A DNA stretch of 64,000 nt. It comes from Micrococcales bacterium (GTDB lineage Bacteria; Actinomycetota; Actinomycetes; S36-B12; UBA10799). The notes below the pieces were generated by a model. The model made no database searches and was not told where the DNA came from. It saw nothing but the letters and a program-made list of their open reading frames with translations. The DNA lies in assembly GCA_016703125.1 (NCBI GenBank), contig JADJCR010000005.1:248001-312000 (forward strand), given 5' to 3'. This document shows, piece by piece, positions 35,934-44,725 of this stretch (position 1 is its first letter; the number at the start of each line of letters is the position of its first letter). Both the position numbers and the translations under genes were made by a program.

Positions 35934-37878
35934 GTGCGCACCAGTTCGGATCTCTGTGGTCGCGTACTCGACGCGCGGTACCGGAGTGGACCGCGTGGTC
36001 GCCACCGGCGGGATGGGCACCGTCTTCGAGGGCTTCGACAACCGGCTCGAGCGGGTTGTCGCCGTCAAGGTGATGAACGACGATCTCGTCTACGAACCCG
36101 GATTCACTGAGCGGTTCGTCACCGAGGCGCGCGCTGCCGCACGACTATCGGATCCCCACGTGGTGGCCGTTTACGACCGCGGGCGCACCGCCGACGCGGT
36201 CTACCTGGTGATGGAATACGTGCCCGGGCGCACGCTGCGCCGGGAGCTCACCTTCGGAGGCCGGGTGCCGGTGGCCCGCGCCCTGGACATCCTCACCGCG
36301 GTGCTCAAGGGTCTGCAGGCGGCCCACTCGGCTGGATTCGTGCACGGCGACATCAAGCCGGAGAACGTGCTGCTCGCCGATCGTGGTGACGTCAAAGTCA
36401 CCGACTTCGGGCTGGCCCGCGCCATTGAGGACGGCGACCACCGCGCGTCATTGCTGCTCGGAACCGCCGCCTACCTGGCCCCTGAGCAGGCGTCCGACCG
36501 TACCCCGGATCCACGCAGTGACCTGTACAGCACCGGCATCTTGCTGTTCGAGATGCTCACCGGCCACGTGCCTTTCCGTGCCGACACCCCCGATGACGTG
36601 CTCGCCCTGCACCAGACGCAGACGGTCCCCGATCCCAGCACCTTCGTGGAAGTCGACCGCGGCATCGACGCATTGTGCCGCAAGGCGACCGCCAGGAACC
36701 CCGCCGACCGCTACCAGAGTGCCACCGAGATGCTCATCGCCGTGTCCGGTCTGCGCCGGGAGGCCGACCCGCACGCCCCCGCCCCCGTACGCCGCGACGC
36801 AGCACCTGTCGTGGCCGCAGCGCCGGCCATGGTGATCCCCGACACCCTGGTGGTGCAGGCCGACCCGGTCGGGCCACCCCCCATGCCAGTCGTCGAGAAG
36901 GAGGCGCCCGACACGACTCCCCCGAGTCCGGCGGTCGCGGTGGTCGGGCCGCCGCCACCTCCGGTCGCCACGACGCCACCCCCGCGGCACCGCCGCCGCG
37001 GGCGTTTCCTGGGCCTGTTGCTGGTCATGGTGCTGGCCGGCGTTGTCGGCTACTTCGCGTGGCAACTGGGCACCACCCAGACCATGGACACCCCGAAACT
37101 GGTGGGCCTGACCCGCAGCGAGGCACTGGCGACCCTGAACGAGGTCGGGCTGACCATGCGCGTCACGGATGAGCAGTATTCCGAGAAGCGCGAGGCCGGC
37201 ACGATCATCAGCAGTGATCCGTCCGCGGGCGAGAAGGTGGCAGCCGACGGGACCGTTTCCGTGGTGCTGTCCAAGGGCCCCGAGCGCTACCGAGTGCCCA
37301 AGGTGCGAGGCATGGACCAGGCCTCCGCCGGCAAGGCCCTCGAGGCGGTGAACCTCAAACCCGGGCAGGTCCTGCAGGACTACAGCCGGAAGGTGCCCGC
37401 CGGCATGGTGATCCGCACCAAACCCGCGGCCGGTACGCCGCTCAAGCGGGATACCACGGTGGCCTTGACGATCTCGCTGGGCCCCGAGCCGGTCGTGGTC
37501 CCGGATGTCCGGAACATGACCGTCTCGCAGGCTCAGGCGACCCTGATCGGCGGCGGGTTGAAGCCCCGGACGGTGGAGCGGTTCGATGAGAACGTGCCGT
37601 TCGGCCAGATCATCGGCACCGACCCGACCAGTGGCACCACTGCCTACCGCGGGGACAAGGTGCGGGTCTACGTCTCGAAGGGCTCGCAGTACATCCCCGT
37701 CCCCAGCGTCGTAGGGATGGACACCGAATCGGCGCGTGCCACGCTCGAGGACGCCGGTTTCGAGGTGCAGACCCAGGAGCAGTTCGGCGTGACGATCGCC
37801 AACAGGGTCATCTCCCAGGACCCGGGGGGCGGATCGCCGGCCACACGCGGAGCGCTGGTGACGCTGACGATCACCTGA
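35934..37878 (+). CDS. pknL: Serine/threonine protein kinase with PASTA domains (PknL-like), one frameshift
   Basis: A membrane receptor kinase of about 648 residues. The N-terminus SSDLCGRVLDARYR is in one frame, and the rest (VATGGMGTVFEGFD, the glycine loop) is in another, with the break near 35985. Kinase motifs are VAVKVM (ATP-binding Lys), VHGDIKPENVLL (catalytic loop, HGD instead of HRD) and VTDFGLA. A proline-rich linker and one membrane helix (FLGLLLVMVLAGVVGYFAW) lead to four extracellular PASTA domains (about 37081-37878), which bind peptidoglycan fragments. It lies between mptA-like and aroG genes as PknL does in mycobacteria. TACACT eight bases before the GTG may be its -10. Confidence 0.87.
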
Positions 37879-37900
37879 CCCGGGTGGTCCCGGATCCGGG

Positions 37901-37989
37901 CACCGGAAGGCGGGAGCGAAACGGACAGCCGGGAGCCAAAAAGACCGGTTGGAACGCTCCCCGGTAGTGGCACCTCTCCCACCTTGAGC
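37901..37989 (+). repeat. CGGGAGCGA intergenic repeat, copy C
   Basis: Contains AAGGCGGGAGCGAAACGG, ACCGGTTGGAACGCTCCCCG and CTCTCCCACCTTGAGC. The outer arms AAGGCGGGAG and CTCTCCCACCTT pair with one mismatch, and inner CCGGGAGC pairs with GCTCCCCGG. It starts 22 bp after the pknL stop, in the gap between convergent genes. Confidence 0.85.
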
Positions 37990-38002
37990 TAGCCACCCCG
38001 GC

Positions 38003-38091
38003 CACCGGAAGGCGGGAGCGAAACGGACAGCCGGGAGCGAAAAAGACCGGTTGGAACGCTCCCCGGTAGTGGCACCTCTCCCACCTTGAGC
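38003..38091 (+). repeat. CGGGAGCGA intergenic repeat, copy D
   Basis: A tandem duplicate of copy C with a 102-bp period. The two differ at one base (GAGCGAAAA here, GAGCCAAAA in copy C). The element ends 54 bp past the stop codon side of the DAHP synthase gene. Confidence 0.85.
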
Positions 38092-38145
38092 CAGCCGGCC
38101 AGCCACACCGGCCAGCCACAGGAGCGGCCGCTCCCCGAGGATCCG

Positions 38146-39492
38146 TCAGCGCAACTCTTCGAGGCGCTGGGCGACCTCGAACGCCAACTCAAGGCTCTGC
38201 ACCCGGTTGAGCCGCGGGTCGCAGGCCGTCTCATATCGGTACGGCAAGTCCTGTTCCTGGGGTCCGTCGATTCCGCCGAGGCACTCGGTGACGTCGTCAC
38301 CGGTCAACTCGATGTGCAGCCCACCTGGATGGGTCCCCAGGCTGCGGTGCACCTCGAAGAAACCGTGCACCTCCGCGGTCACATCCTCGAACTGGCGGGT
38401 CTTCACCCCACCGCTGGTCTCACGGGTGTTGCCGTGCATCGGATCGCAGACCCACACCACGGGGTGACCGTCCGCTTCCACCTTTTCGACGATCGGTGGC
38501 AACGCATCGGCAACCCGCCCGGCCCCCATGCGGGTGATGAAGGTCAGCCGCCCGGGAATCCGCTGGGGATTGAGCATCTGGGCTAGCGCCAGTGCGTCCT
38601 CCGGGGTGGCCGTCGGCCCCAATTTGACCCCGATAGGGTTGTGGATCAGCGAAGCGAAGTGCATGTGCGCCGACCGGGGGTCACGTGTGCGCTCGCCGAT
38701 CCAGAGGAAGTGCCCGGACACCGAGTAGGGGTTGCCGGTTCGCGAGTCGATGCGCACCAAGGGACGCTCGTAGTCCAGGACCAGCGCCTCGTGGCTGGCG
38801 TAGAAGTCGACCCTGCGGAACTCCTCGGGATCGGCCCCGCACGCCTTCATGAACGCCAGCGCATTGTCGATCTCGCGGGCGATGCGCTCGTAGCGGACGC
38901 CGGCCTCGGACTCCCGCACGAAGTCCTGGTTCCAGGCGTGGACCTGATGCAGGTCGGCGTATCCACCCTGGGTGAAGGCCCGCACGAGATTCAGGGCGGC
39001 GCTGGACGCGTGGTAGGCCCCGAGCAGCCGGCCGGGGTCGATCTCCCGAGCCCCGGCAGTGAAGGCCTGGTCGTTCACACCGTCTCCGAAGTACGACGGC
39101 AGCGTCACACCGTCGTGGGTCTCGGAGGGCTGCGAGCGCGGCTTGAAGTACTGACCGGCCAGCCGTCCGATCTTCACCACCGGCATCCGCGAGCCGTACG
39201 TGAGGACCACTGCCATCTGCAGGACGGTCTTGAGCCTGGCCCGGATGGAATCGGCCGTGTTCGCCGCGAAAGTCTCGGCGCAATCGCCGCCCATGAGCAC
39301 GAACGCCTCTCCCCGGGCGGCCTGCCCGAGATGGTCCATGAGCTGGTCGCACTCCCCTGCGAATACCAGCGGAGGGACGACTGCGAGTTCGGCGGTGACC
39401 TGCGCCAAGCGATCCGCGTCGGGCCACACCGGCTGCTGGGCGGAGGGCAGATCCGGCCAGGAGATCAGGTTGTGGGACGGCAGATCAGACAC
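38146..39492 (-). CDS. aroG: Class II 3-deoxy-D-arabino-heptulosonate 7-phosphate synthase
   Basis: The first enzyme of the shikimate pathway, joining phosphoenolpyruvate and erythrose 4-phosphate. The 448-residue protein is of the class II (plant/actinobacterial) type. Motifs are FVLMGGDCAETFAANTADSI (metal-binding Cys), KIGRLAGQYFKPRS, DFYASHEALVLDYE, HFLWIGERTR and VWVCDPMHGNT. GTG at 39492 has TACGCT exactly six bases upstream, implying leaderless expression. The pknL-aroG neighbourhood matches mycobacteria. Confidence 0.95.
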   Translation of the reverse strand: MSDLPSHNLISWPDLPSAQQPVWPDADRLAQVTAELAVVPPLVFAGECDQLMDHLGQAARGEAFVLMGGDCAETFAANTADSIRARLKTVLQMAVVLTYGSRMPVVKIGRLAGQYFKPRSQPSETHDGVTLPSYFGDGVNDQAFTAGAREIDPGRLLGAYHASSAALNLVRAFTQGGYADLHQVHAWNQDFVRESEAGVRYERIAREIDNALAFMKACGADPEEFRRVDFYASHEALVLDYERPLVRIDSRTGNPYSVSGHFLWIGERTRDPRSAHMHFASLIHNPIGVKLGPTATPEDALALAQMLNPQRIPGRLTFITRMGAGRVADALPPIVEKVEADGHPVVWVCDPMHGNTRETSGGVKTRQFEDVTAEVHGFFEVHRSLGTHPGGLHIELTGDDVTECLGGIDGPQEQDLPYRYETACDPRLNRVQSLELAFEVAQRLEELR

Positions 39493-39498
39493 TCAAGA

Positions 39499-39504
39499 AG
39501 CGTA
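39499..39504 (-). promoter_or_regulatory. -10 element of aroG, leaderless start
   Basis: On the minus strand TACGCT (TANNNT) ends six bases before the GTG of the DAHP synthase gene, predicting transcription start at the initiation codon. Confidence 0.6.
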
Positions 39505-39518
39505 ACGCACCGCGTAGA

Positions 39519-39540
39519 GACGCCCGATCGGACGGGCGTC
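39519..39540 (-). terminator. Hairpin at the end of the plsC-like gene
   Basis: GACGCCCG (39519-39526) and CGGGCGTC (39533-39540) form a perfect 8-bp stem with a 6-base loop. It begins within the stop codon of the acyltransferase gene and lies just upstream of the aroG promoter, so it may separate the two units. There is no U-run. Confidence 0.5.
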
Positions 39541-40258
39541 AGGAGGCTTGCGCCGCGGCGGCAGCCTGGACCGATTCACCGTCGGCGATGACTTCCTTGG
39601 CGCGCGCCGCGTACAGGTCCACGTACTCCTGGCCGGACAATTCCATGAGTTCGTACATGATCTCGTCGGTCATCGAGCGAAGCACGAAGCGGTCGTTCTG
39701 CATGCCCTCGTACCGGGAGAAGTCAAGGGGCTTGCCGATCTTGATGCCGACCCGGCGGATGCTCGGCATGATCTTGCCCGGCCGCTGGATCTCCCGGGTG
39801 CCGATCATGGCGACCGGGATGACCGGGACCTCCGCCTCGAGCGCCACCCGGGCCACTCCCGTCTTGCCCCGGTACAACCGGCCGTCCGGGGAGCGGGTCC
39901 CCTCCGGGTAGATGCCGAGCAACTCGTTCTGGTCGAGGATGCGCAGTGCGGTGCTCAGGGCGTCGTCCGAAGCCGAACCCCCCGAACGATCGATGGGCAC
40001 CTGCCCGACCCCCTTGAAGAAGGCACGGTTCAAGAACCCCTTGATGCCTGTGCCGTTGAAGTACTCGGCCTTCGCCAGGAACGTGATGTGACGGGGGACC
40101 ACGAGGGGCAGGAAGAACGAATCGGAGAAACTCAGGTGGTTGCTGGCCAGGATCGCCGATCCGTCCTTGGGGATGTGTTCCAGACCCTCGACCTGCGGCC
40201 GGAAGAACAATCGCAACCAGGGGCCGATGAGGATGTACTTGAAGAACCAGTACAACAC
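39539..40258 (-). CDS. 1-acyl-sn-glycerol-3-phosphate acyltransferase (PlsC-like)
   Basis: A 239-residue acyltransferase that adds a fatty acid in phospholipid synthesis. The catalytic NHxxxxD motif is ILASNHLSFSDSFF, and the acceptor-site motif is GIYPEGTRSPDGRLY. The N-terminal hydrophobic segment (LYWFFKYILIGPWLRLFF) anchors it at the membrane. GTG is the start, with AGGAGG a few bases upstream. It corresponds in position to Rv2182c. Intact. Confidence 0.9.
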   Translation of the reverse strand: MLYWFFKYILIGPWLRLFFRPQVEGLEHIPKDGSAILASNHLSFSDSFFLPLVVPRHITFLAKAEYFNGTGIKGFLNRAFFKGVGQVPIDRSGGSASDDALSTALRILDQNELLGIYPEGTRSPDGRLYRGKTGVARVALEAEVPVIPVAMIGTREIQRPGKIMPSIRRVGIKIGKPLDFSRYEGMQNDRFVLRSMTDEIMYELMELSGQEYVDLYAARAKEVIADGESVQAAAAAQAS

Positions 40259-40449
40259 CGCAGCCGCCTCCTGAACGTGATTTCGCCTCCGACCCTACGC
40301 AACGCCGCGAGCCTTGGGCAATGCAACCTGCCAAGGGTTGAGCGAACGGACCATTCCGTGACCTTCTGGTGGACGGCACGATCGTTCCGCGCTAGTGAGC
40401 GTGAGATCATCGGCTCTGTCAGCGCGGGGACGACAGCGCGAGGAAGACA

Positions 40450-41193
40450 GTGCCACTGATGCCGGGCGCGGAGCCGTACAGCGCCGAGGGCGACCACCTC
40501 GGCGTGCTCGTGCTGCACGGATTCGGCGCAACACCGGCGGTCGTGCGCCCCTGGGCACAACACCTGGCCGCCGCTGGCCACACGGTGAGCGCGCCCCGAT
40601 TGCCAGGTCATGGGACGCGCTGGCAGGACCTGAGCGCCACCACCTGGCACGACTGGATCCAAGAGGCCGAGCGCTGCCTCGAGCGGATGCGGGAACACAC
40701 GGACACTCGAGTGGTCATGGGACTGGGTGCCGGGGCCACGATCAGCCTGCGATTGGCAGAGGTTCACTCCGACATCGACGGCATCGTCGCGGTGAACCCG
40801 GTCGTGCACAGCGAACGCCGGGACCGGGCCCTGTTGCCGTACGTCCAGTTCCTCGGTGCGGTGCCGTGGCACTTCGACGACGTGAAGCGCCCGGGCAGCA
40901 CGGACCTGGGTTATGACCGATTGCCACTGCGCGCGATGCATTCGCTGACCCGTTTGTGGGCGCTGGTGAAGTCCGACGTCCACCGCATCACCGCTCCCCT
41001 GCTGGTGTTACGCAGCGCCGACGACCACCTGGTCGAACCGAGCAACACGACGTGGCTGCTGGCCAACGTGCGGTCACAGGTCGAAGAGGTCCTTCTCCAG
41101 GACTCCTACCACCTGGCCACCGTCGACAACGACGCCACAGCGATATTCGAGGCCAGTACAAGGTTCGCCGAGTCGCTCGGGGCGGCGGCATGA
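40450..41193 (+). CDS. Alpha/beta hydrolase-fold protein lacking the nucleophile serine
   Basis: A 247-residue protein of the esterase/monoacylglycerol lipase type: VLVLHGFGATPAVVRPWAQH (oxyanion HGFG), LPGHGTRWQDLS, the acid residue in LRSADDHLVEP and the histidine in DSYHLATVDND. At the nucleophile elbow, where GxSxG is expected, it reads GLGAG, so residue 93 is glycine (codon GGT at 40726). It may be a non-catalytic relative, or the base may be wrong, since one change to AGT restores serine. GAGGA lies upstream of the GTG start. Its stop overlaps the next gene. Confidence 0.82.
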   Translation: MPLMPGAEPYSAEGDHLGVLVLHGFGATPAVVRPWAQHLAAAGHTVSAPRLPGHGTRWQDLSATTWHDWIQEAERCLERMREHTDTRVVMGLGAGATISLRLAEVHSDIDGIVAVNPVVHSERRDRALLPYVQFLGAVPWHFDDVKRPGSTDLGYDRLPLRAMHSLTRLWALVKSDVHRITAPLLVLRSADDHLVEPSNTTWLLANVRSQVEEVLLQDSYHLATVDNDATAIFEASTRFAESLGAAA

Positions 41194-41555
41194 GCGAGCC
41201 CGGGGACCACGTCCCCTACGACGAGAACGCCTGGGAGCGCATCGTTGCCGAACTCGGCGACGAGATGCCCGCTGCGCCCGACCGGCCGCCCGCCGCCCCG
41301 CCCCCGGATCCCGAGGACGAGTTCGTTCCGCCGGAGCCGCCACCGCTGCCCAAGACCGATCTGATCGGACGACTCGCATGGGCCGGGGTCATCGGCGGAC
41401 CGCTGCTGCTGTTCCTGGGCGTGCTGGCCCCCGGCGTGGTGCGCCCCAGTGCGGTCATCGCCGGGGTGGTGGCCTTCGTCGCCGGCTTCCTGACGCTGGT
41501 CCTGCGCTCCCCGCACGAGCCCGAGGACGGCTGGGACGACGGCTCGGTGGTGTGA
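41190..41555 (+). CDS. Small membrane protein, conserved in actinobacteria
   Basis: A 121-residue protein with an acidic, proline-rich cytoplasmic half (DPEDEFVPPEPPPLPKTD) followed by two membrane helices (about residues 61-83 and 88-106) and an acidic tail. The ATG overlaps the stop of the hydrolase-like gene (ATGA). Similar proline-rich two-helix proteins are common in actinobacteria. No function is known. Confidence 0.75.
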   Translation: MSEPGDHVPYDENAWERIVAELGDEMPAAPDRPPAAPPPDPEDEFVPPEPPPLPKTDLIGRLAWAGVIGGPLLLFLGVLAPGVVRPSAVIAGVVAFVAGFLTLVLRSPHEPEDGWDDGSVV

Positions 41556-41609
41556 CCCGCCGGGTCCGACGCATGGCCCCGGCCCGCGCCGACGTGACAG
41601 GATGCCGCC

Positions 41610-42825
41610 ATGACCATCAGCGAAGTCGTGCAGATGCAGGGGCACTCATCGATTCCGGAATGCTCAGCCGGGCCCTGGACGACATCCTGAGGCCGGGGCC
41701 GACTACGAGATCCAGGACCTCGTCTTCGGCAAGACGAAGAACGATGAGTCGACCGCCCGCATCCATATCACCCACGAGGACACCACCGCCCTCAACGACC
41801 TGGTGGTCAGGCTGCAGAACCACGGCGCCAACCCCGTCGAGACCAGCGACGCCGTCACGGTTCCGGCCCCGATGGACGGGGTGTTCCCCGAGGGGTTCCA
41901 CTCCAGCACGAACTTCGAGACATACGTGCGCATCGGCGGGGAGTGGATCCTGGTGAGCAATCCTGAGATGGACTGCGGACTGGTGCTGCGCGACGGCGGC
42001 GTGACCACCGTGCCGATGTCGGACGTGCTGGCCGGCGAGCCCGTGGTCGTCGGCTTCCTCGGTGTCAAGGTCGTCGTGCCGTCGCCACCGCGTCCGGATT
42101 CCGAGTCGATCTTCGAGTTCATGAACTCCGTGGTGTCCAGCGAGAAGCCGCAGGCGTTGCAGGTGCGGCAGATCGCCGACCAGATGCGCGAGTGCAAGGC
42201 CGCCGGCAAGCGGATCCTATGGGTCGGTGGGCCGGCCATCGTCCACACCGGCGGCGCGCCCGCCCTTTCCCGGCTCGTGGCGGCCGGGTACGTCGACGTG
42301 CTGTTCGGCGGCAACGCCCTGGCGGTGCACGACATCGAGTCGAACATGTACGGCACGTCCCTGGGTGTGGACCTCAGCAAAGGGTCCGGCGTCGACCACG
42401 GCCACGAAAACCACATCCGGGCGATCAATCGCGTGCGCTCCCACGGCAGCATCGCCCAGGCTGTGGCGGCCGGCGCGATCACCGCCGGGCTGATGCACGC
42501 GATGGTCGAAGCCGACAAACCGTTCGTGCTGGTCGGGTCGGTGCGCGACGACGGGCCCCTGCCCGACGTCTACACCGACGTGATCGAGGGGCAGCGTGCG
42601 ATGCGCGCACAACTCCAGGACGTCGGCTTCGCGATCATGGTGGCCACGATGCTGCACGCCATCGCGACCGGCAACATCCTTCCAGCGTCCATTCCGCTGG
42701 TCTGCGTGGACATCAACCCCTCGACCGTGACGAAGCTGTCCGACCGCGGCAGCGCCCAGGCCCAGGGTGTGGTCACCGACATCGGGCTCTTCCTCGAGCA
42801 ACTGGCCATGGACCTGGTGCCCTAG
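41610..42825 (+). CDS. TIGR00300-type protein (LOR/SDH conserved region, ornithine cyclodeaminase-like), two frameshifts
   Basis: When repaired, about 404 residues matching the family described as LOR/SDH bifunctional conserved region. Some archaeal members have ornithine cyclodeaminase activity, and the same domain is fused to arginine-degrading enzymes in cyanobacteria. Visible blocks are EVVQMQGH, LIDSGMLSRALDDIL, PAPMDGVFPEGFHSSTNFET, VGGPAIVHTGG, FGGNALAVHDIE and VCVDINPSTVTKLSDRGSAQ. The frame breaks near 41650 and 41697. CAGGAT six bases before the ATG may be a weak -10. The reaction here is inferred from family only. Confidence 0.75.
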
Positions 42826-42838
42826 CTCGACTGGGGTT

Positions 42839-42880
42839 CCGGCCTCCCACAGGGCCGGTCCGGCGCCGACGGGGGGAGGC
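42839..42880. terminator. Possible bidirectional terminator between convergent genes
   Basis: In the 63-bp gap between the TIGR00300 gene and glucokinase, CCGGCC (42839-42844) pairs with GGCCGG (42853-42858). Alternatively GCCTCCC (42842-42848) pairs with GGGAGGC (42874-42880). Either hairpin could serve both strands. Confidence 0.35.
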
Positions 42881-42888
42881 GACCGCGG

Positions 42889-43834
42889 TCAGCGGATGCG
42901 GGCCAGGTCGGCCGCACCCACCAGGCCTGCGGCGTTGCCCAATTCGGCGATCACCACTTTCGGCAGCGGGCGGGTGTCCTTGCCCGAAACCGACTCGGTG
43001 AACGCCCGGATGGTGGACGCCAGGAGCAGGTCACCGGCCTCGCTCACACCGCCGCCGATGACGAAGCACTCCGGATCGAGGATGGCGGTGACGTCGGCCA
43101 TCCCCTGGCCCAGCCAGCGCGACACGAAGTCGAAGGCCGCCAACGCCACGGGGTCCCCTTTCCGCGCGGCCTGCGTGACGTGCAGTCCCTGCACCCCTTC
43201 CGGGGTGCCATCCCCGAGGTCGAGCAGCGCCTCGGCATCCACACGCCGCTCCGAGGCCAGGTACCGGGCTTCACGCACCAGGGCGTTGCCACTGGCGTAC
43301 TGCTCCCAGCACCCCCGGTTGCCGCAGCCGCATGGCCGTCCGCCCGGGTCGACATTGAGGTGTCCGAACTCGGCGGCCGCTCCCCATCGCCCGCGGTACA
43401 GGGCACCGTCGAGGATGATCCCCGCTCCGATGCCGGTGCCGATGGTGATCGTCACCAGGTACTCCCGGTCCCTCCCGGCTCCGAACCGGTACTCCCCCCA
43501 GGCTGCGGCGTTGGCATCGTTCTCCACCACCACCGGCAGATCGATGACAGCTTCGACGGCCCTGCGCAGCCAGCTCGTCCCGCCAGCCCAGGTTCGGGGC
43601 GAAGTTGACACGGGAGCGCCTCTCGTCCACGAAGCCCGCGGCGCCGATGCCGACCGCTTCGATGTCGTGCTCCTTCTGCAAGGCCAGCACCAGGTCACAG
43701 ACCGTCTGCTCCACCTGTTCGGCATCGCGACCCGGGGTGGCGACGCGGTGCCGGGCCAGGATCCGGCCCTGTTCGTCCACCACGCCGGCAGCGATCTTGG
43801 TGCCCCCGATGTCGATCCCCACGGTCAGACCCAT
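42889..43834 (-). CDS. glk: ROK-family glucokinase, one frameshift
   Basis: Glucokinase phosphorylates glucose with ATP. The N-terminal frame has the ATP-binding loop VGIDIGGTKIAAGVVDEQGR and VNFAPNLGWRDE. After a break near 43585 the other frame carries VVVENDANAAAWGEYRFGAG, the catalytic Asp motif, and GHLNVDPGG. The ROK zinc site is CGCGNRGCWEQYASG, and the C-terminal part has FVIGGGVSEAG. Repaired length is about 314 residues. It is similar to Streptomyces GlkA, which lies in a comparable neighbourhood. Confidence 0.88.
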
Positions 43835-43856
43835 ATGGCAACGCTAGGGGAATCGC

Positions 43857-44297
43857 CTAGGGCTTCGCCTGCCCGCCTGCGGGGCCCAGCAGTCCCGCCA
43901 CAAGATCGTTGATCTGGGACAGAGCGGCGCGGGCGGTATGCGCCCACTCGGGGTTCGTGCGTTCCAGGGCATCGAGGCCCTGACAGATGGGGCAGTCGGT
44001 GCAGCGCACGACCTGCGCCGGCTCGGGTTCCTCCTCGGTCTGCTCCTCGGTCTGCGGGTGCTGCTCGGTGGCCTGCGCCAGCAATGCCGAGGCACTTGCG
44101 GCGGCGTTCTGCGCCACCTCCGTGGCAGCGGCCACCGCTCCGGAGTCCACTGCCCAGTTCCGTAGCGCGCCGGCGAGTTTGAGGCCCTCGACGAACATCG
44201 AGTCGACCGGAGGCTGGCTCGGTGTGCTGTGCCACCACGGCGGCGGGTTGCCCTCGTCGTCCAGCGGCGAGTTCTGTGACTGGTCATCCTCGCTCAT
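43857..44297 (-). CDS. Conserved actinobacterial protein with a CxxCxxC cluster
   Basis: A 146-residue protein rich in acidic and alanine residues. An N-terminal tryptophan-containing stretch (PPPWWHSTPSQPPVDSMF) and a cysteine cluster RCTDCPICQGLDALE near residue 98 suggest metal binding. Its start overlaps the stop of the SRPBCC gene upstream (ATGA). Proteins of this type appear in the same setting in other actinobacteria (possibly DUF5304). Function unknown. Confidence 0.7.
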   Translation of the reverse strand: MSEDDQSQNSPLDDEGNPPPWWHSTPSQPPVDSMFVEGLKLAGALRNWAVDSGAVAAATEVAQNAAASASALLAQATEQHPQTEEQTEEEPEPAQVVRCTDCPICQGLDALERTNPEWAHTARAALSQINDLVAGLLGPAGGQAKP

Positions 44298-44725
44298 TGC
44301 TCAACCCGCTTCTTCAGACCTTTCAGGGCGGTGTCCACTATGACTCTCTCCGCCTTGCGCTTGATCGAACCGATGATGGGGATCTGCAGGTCGACCATCA
44401 GCCGGTAGGTGACCTCACTGGTGCCGTTCCCGAGATCGTGGACCATGTACATGCCATCCAGGTCGCGCAGAACCGTGGACTCGGTGAGTTGCCAGTTGAC
44501 CTGCTTGTCCTCGTGCCACTGGTACTGGATGGTGTAGGTGTCCTTGATCGGACCGGAGTCGATGACCATCTCTGCTTCCAGCGGACGGCCGTCGGGGAAC
44601 GTCCGCAGCACCCGGGTCTGCTTGACTCCGGCCCACTGCGGGTAGGTGCCGAGATCGGCGATCACTGCCATGACCCGCTCAGCCGAAGCCTCGATGATGA
44701 TGCTCGACTCCGTTTGCTCAGCCAC
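44294..44725 (-). CDS. SRPBCC family protein
   Basis: A 143-residue START-like lipid or ligand-binding fold: SSIIIEASAERVMAVIADLG at the start, TYPQWAGVKQTRVL, then alternating strands and a long C-terminal helix (KRKAERVIVDTALKGLKKRV). It corresponds to Rv2185c (TB16.3) in position and form. GTG at 44725 is the likely start; a longer frame to 44746 exists. Its 5' end overlaps the upstream SRPBCC gene in another frame. The ligand is unknown. Confidence 0.85.
   Translation of the reverse strand: MAEQTESSIIIEASAERVMAVIADLGTYPQWAGVKQTRVLRTFPDGRPLEAEMVIDSGPIKDTYTIQYQWHEDKQVNWQLTESTVLRDLDGMYMVHDLGNGTSEVTYRLMVDLQIPIIGSIKRKAERVIVDTALKGLKKRVEQ

Noticed and set aside
36448..38106. A 552-codon minus-strand frame over pknL and repeats C and D
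   Set aside because: Antisense to the PASTA and kinase region, low-complexity, and without homology.
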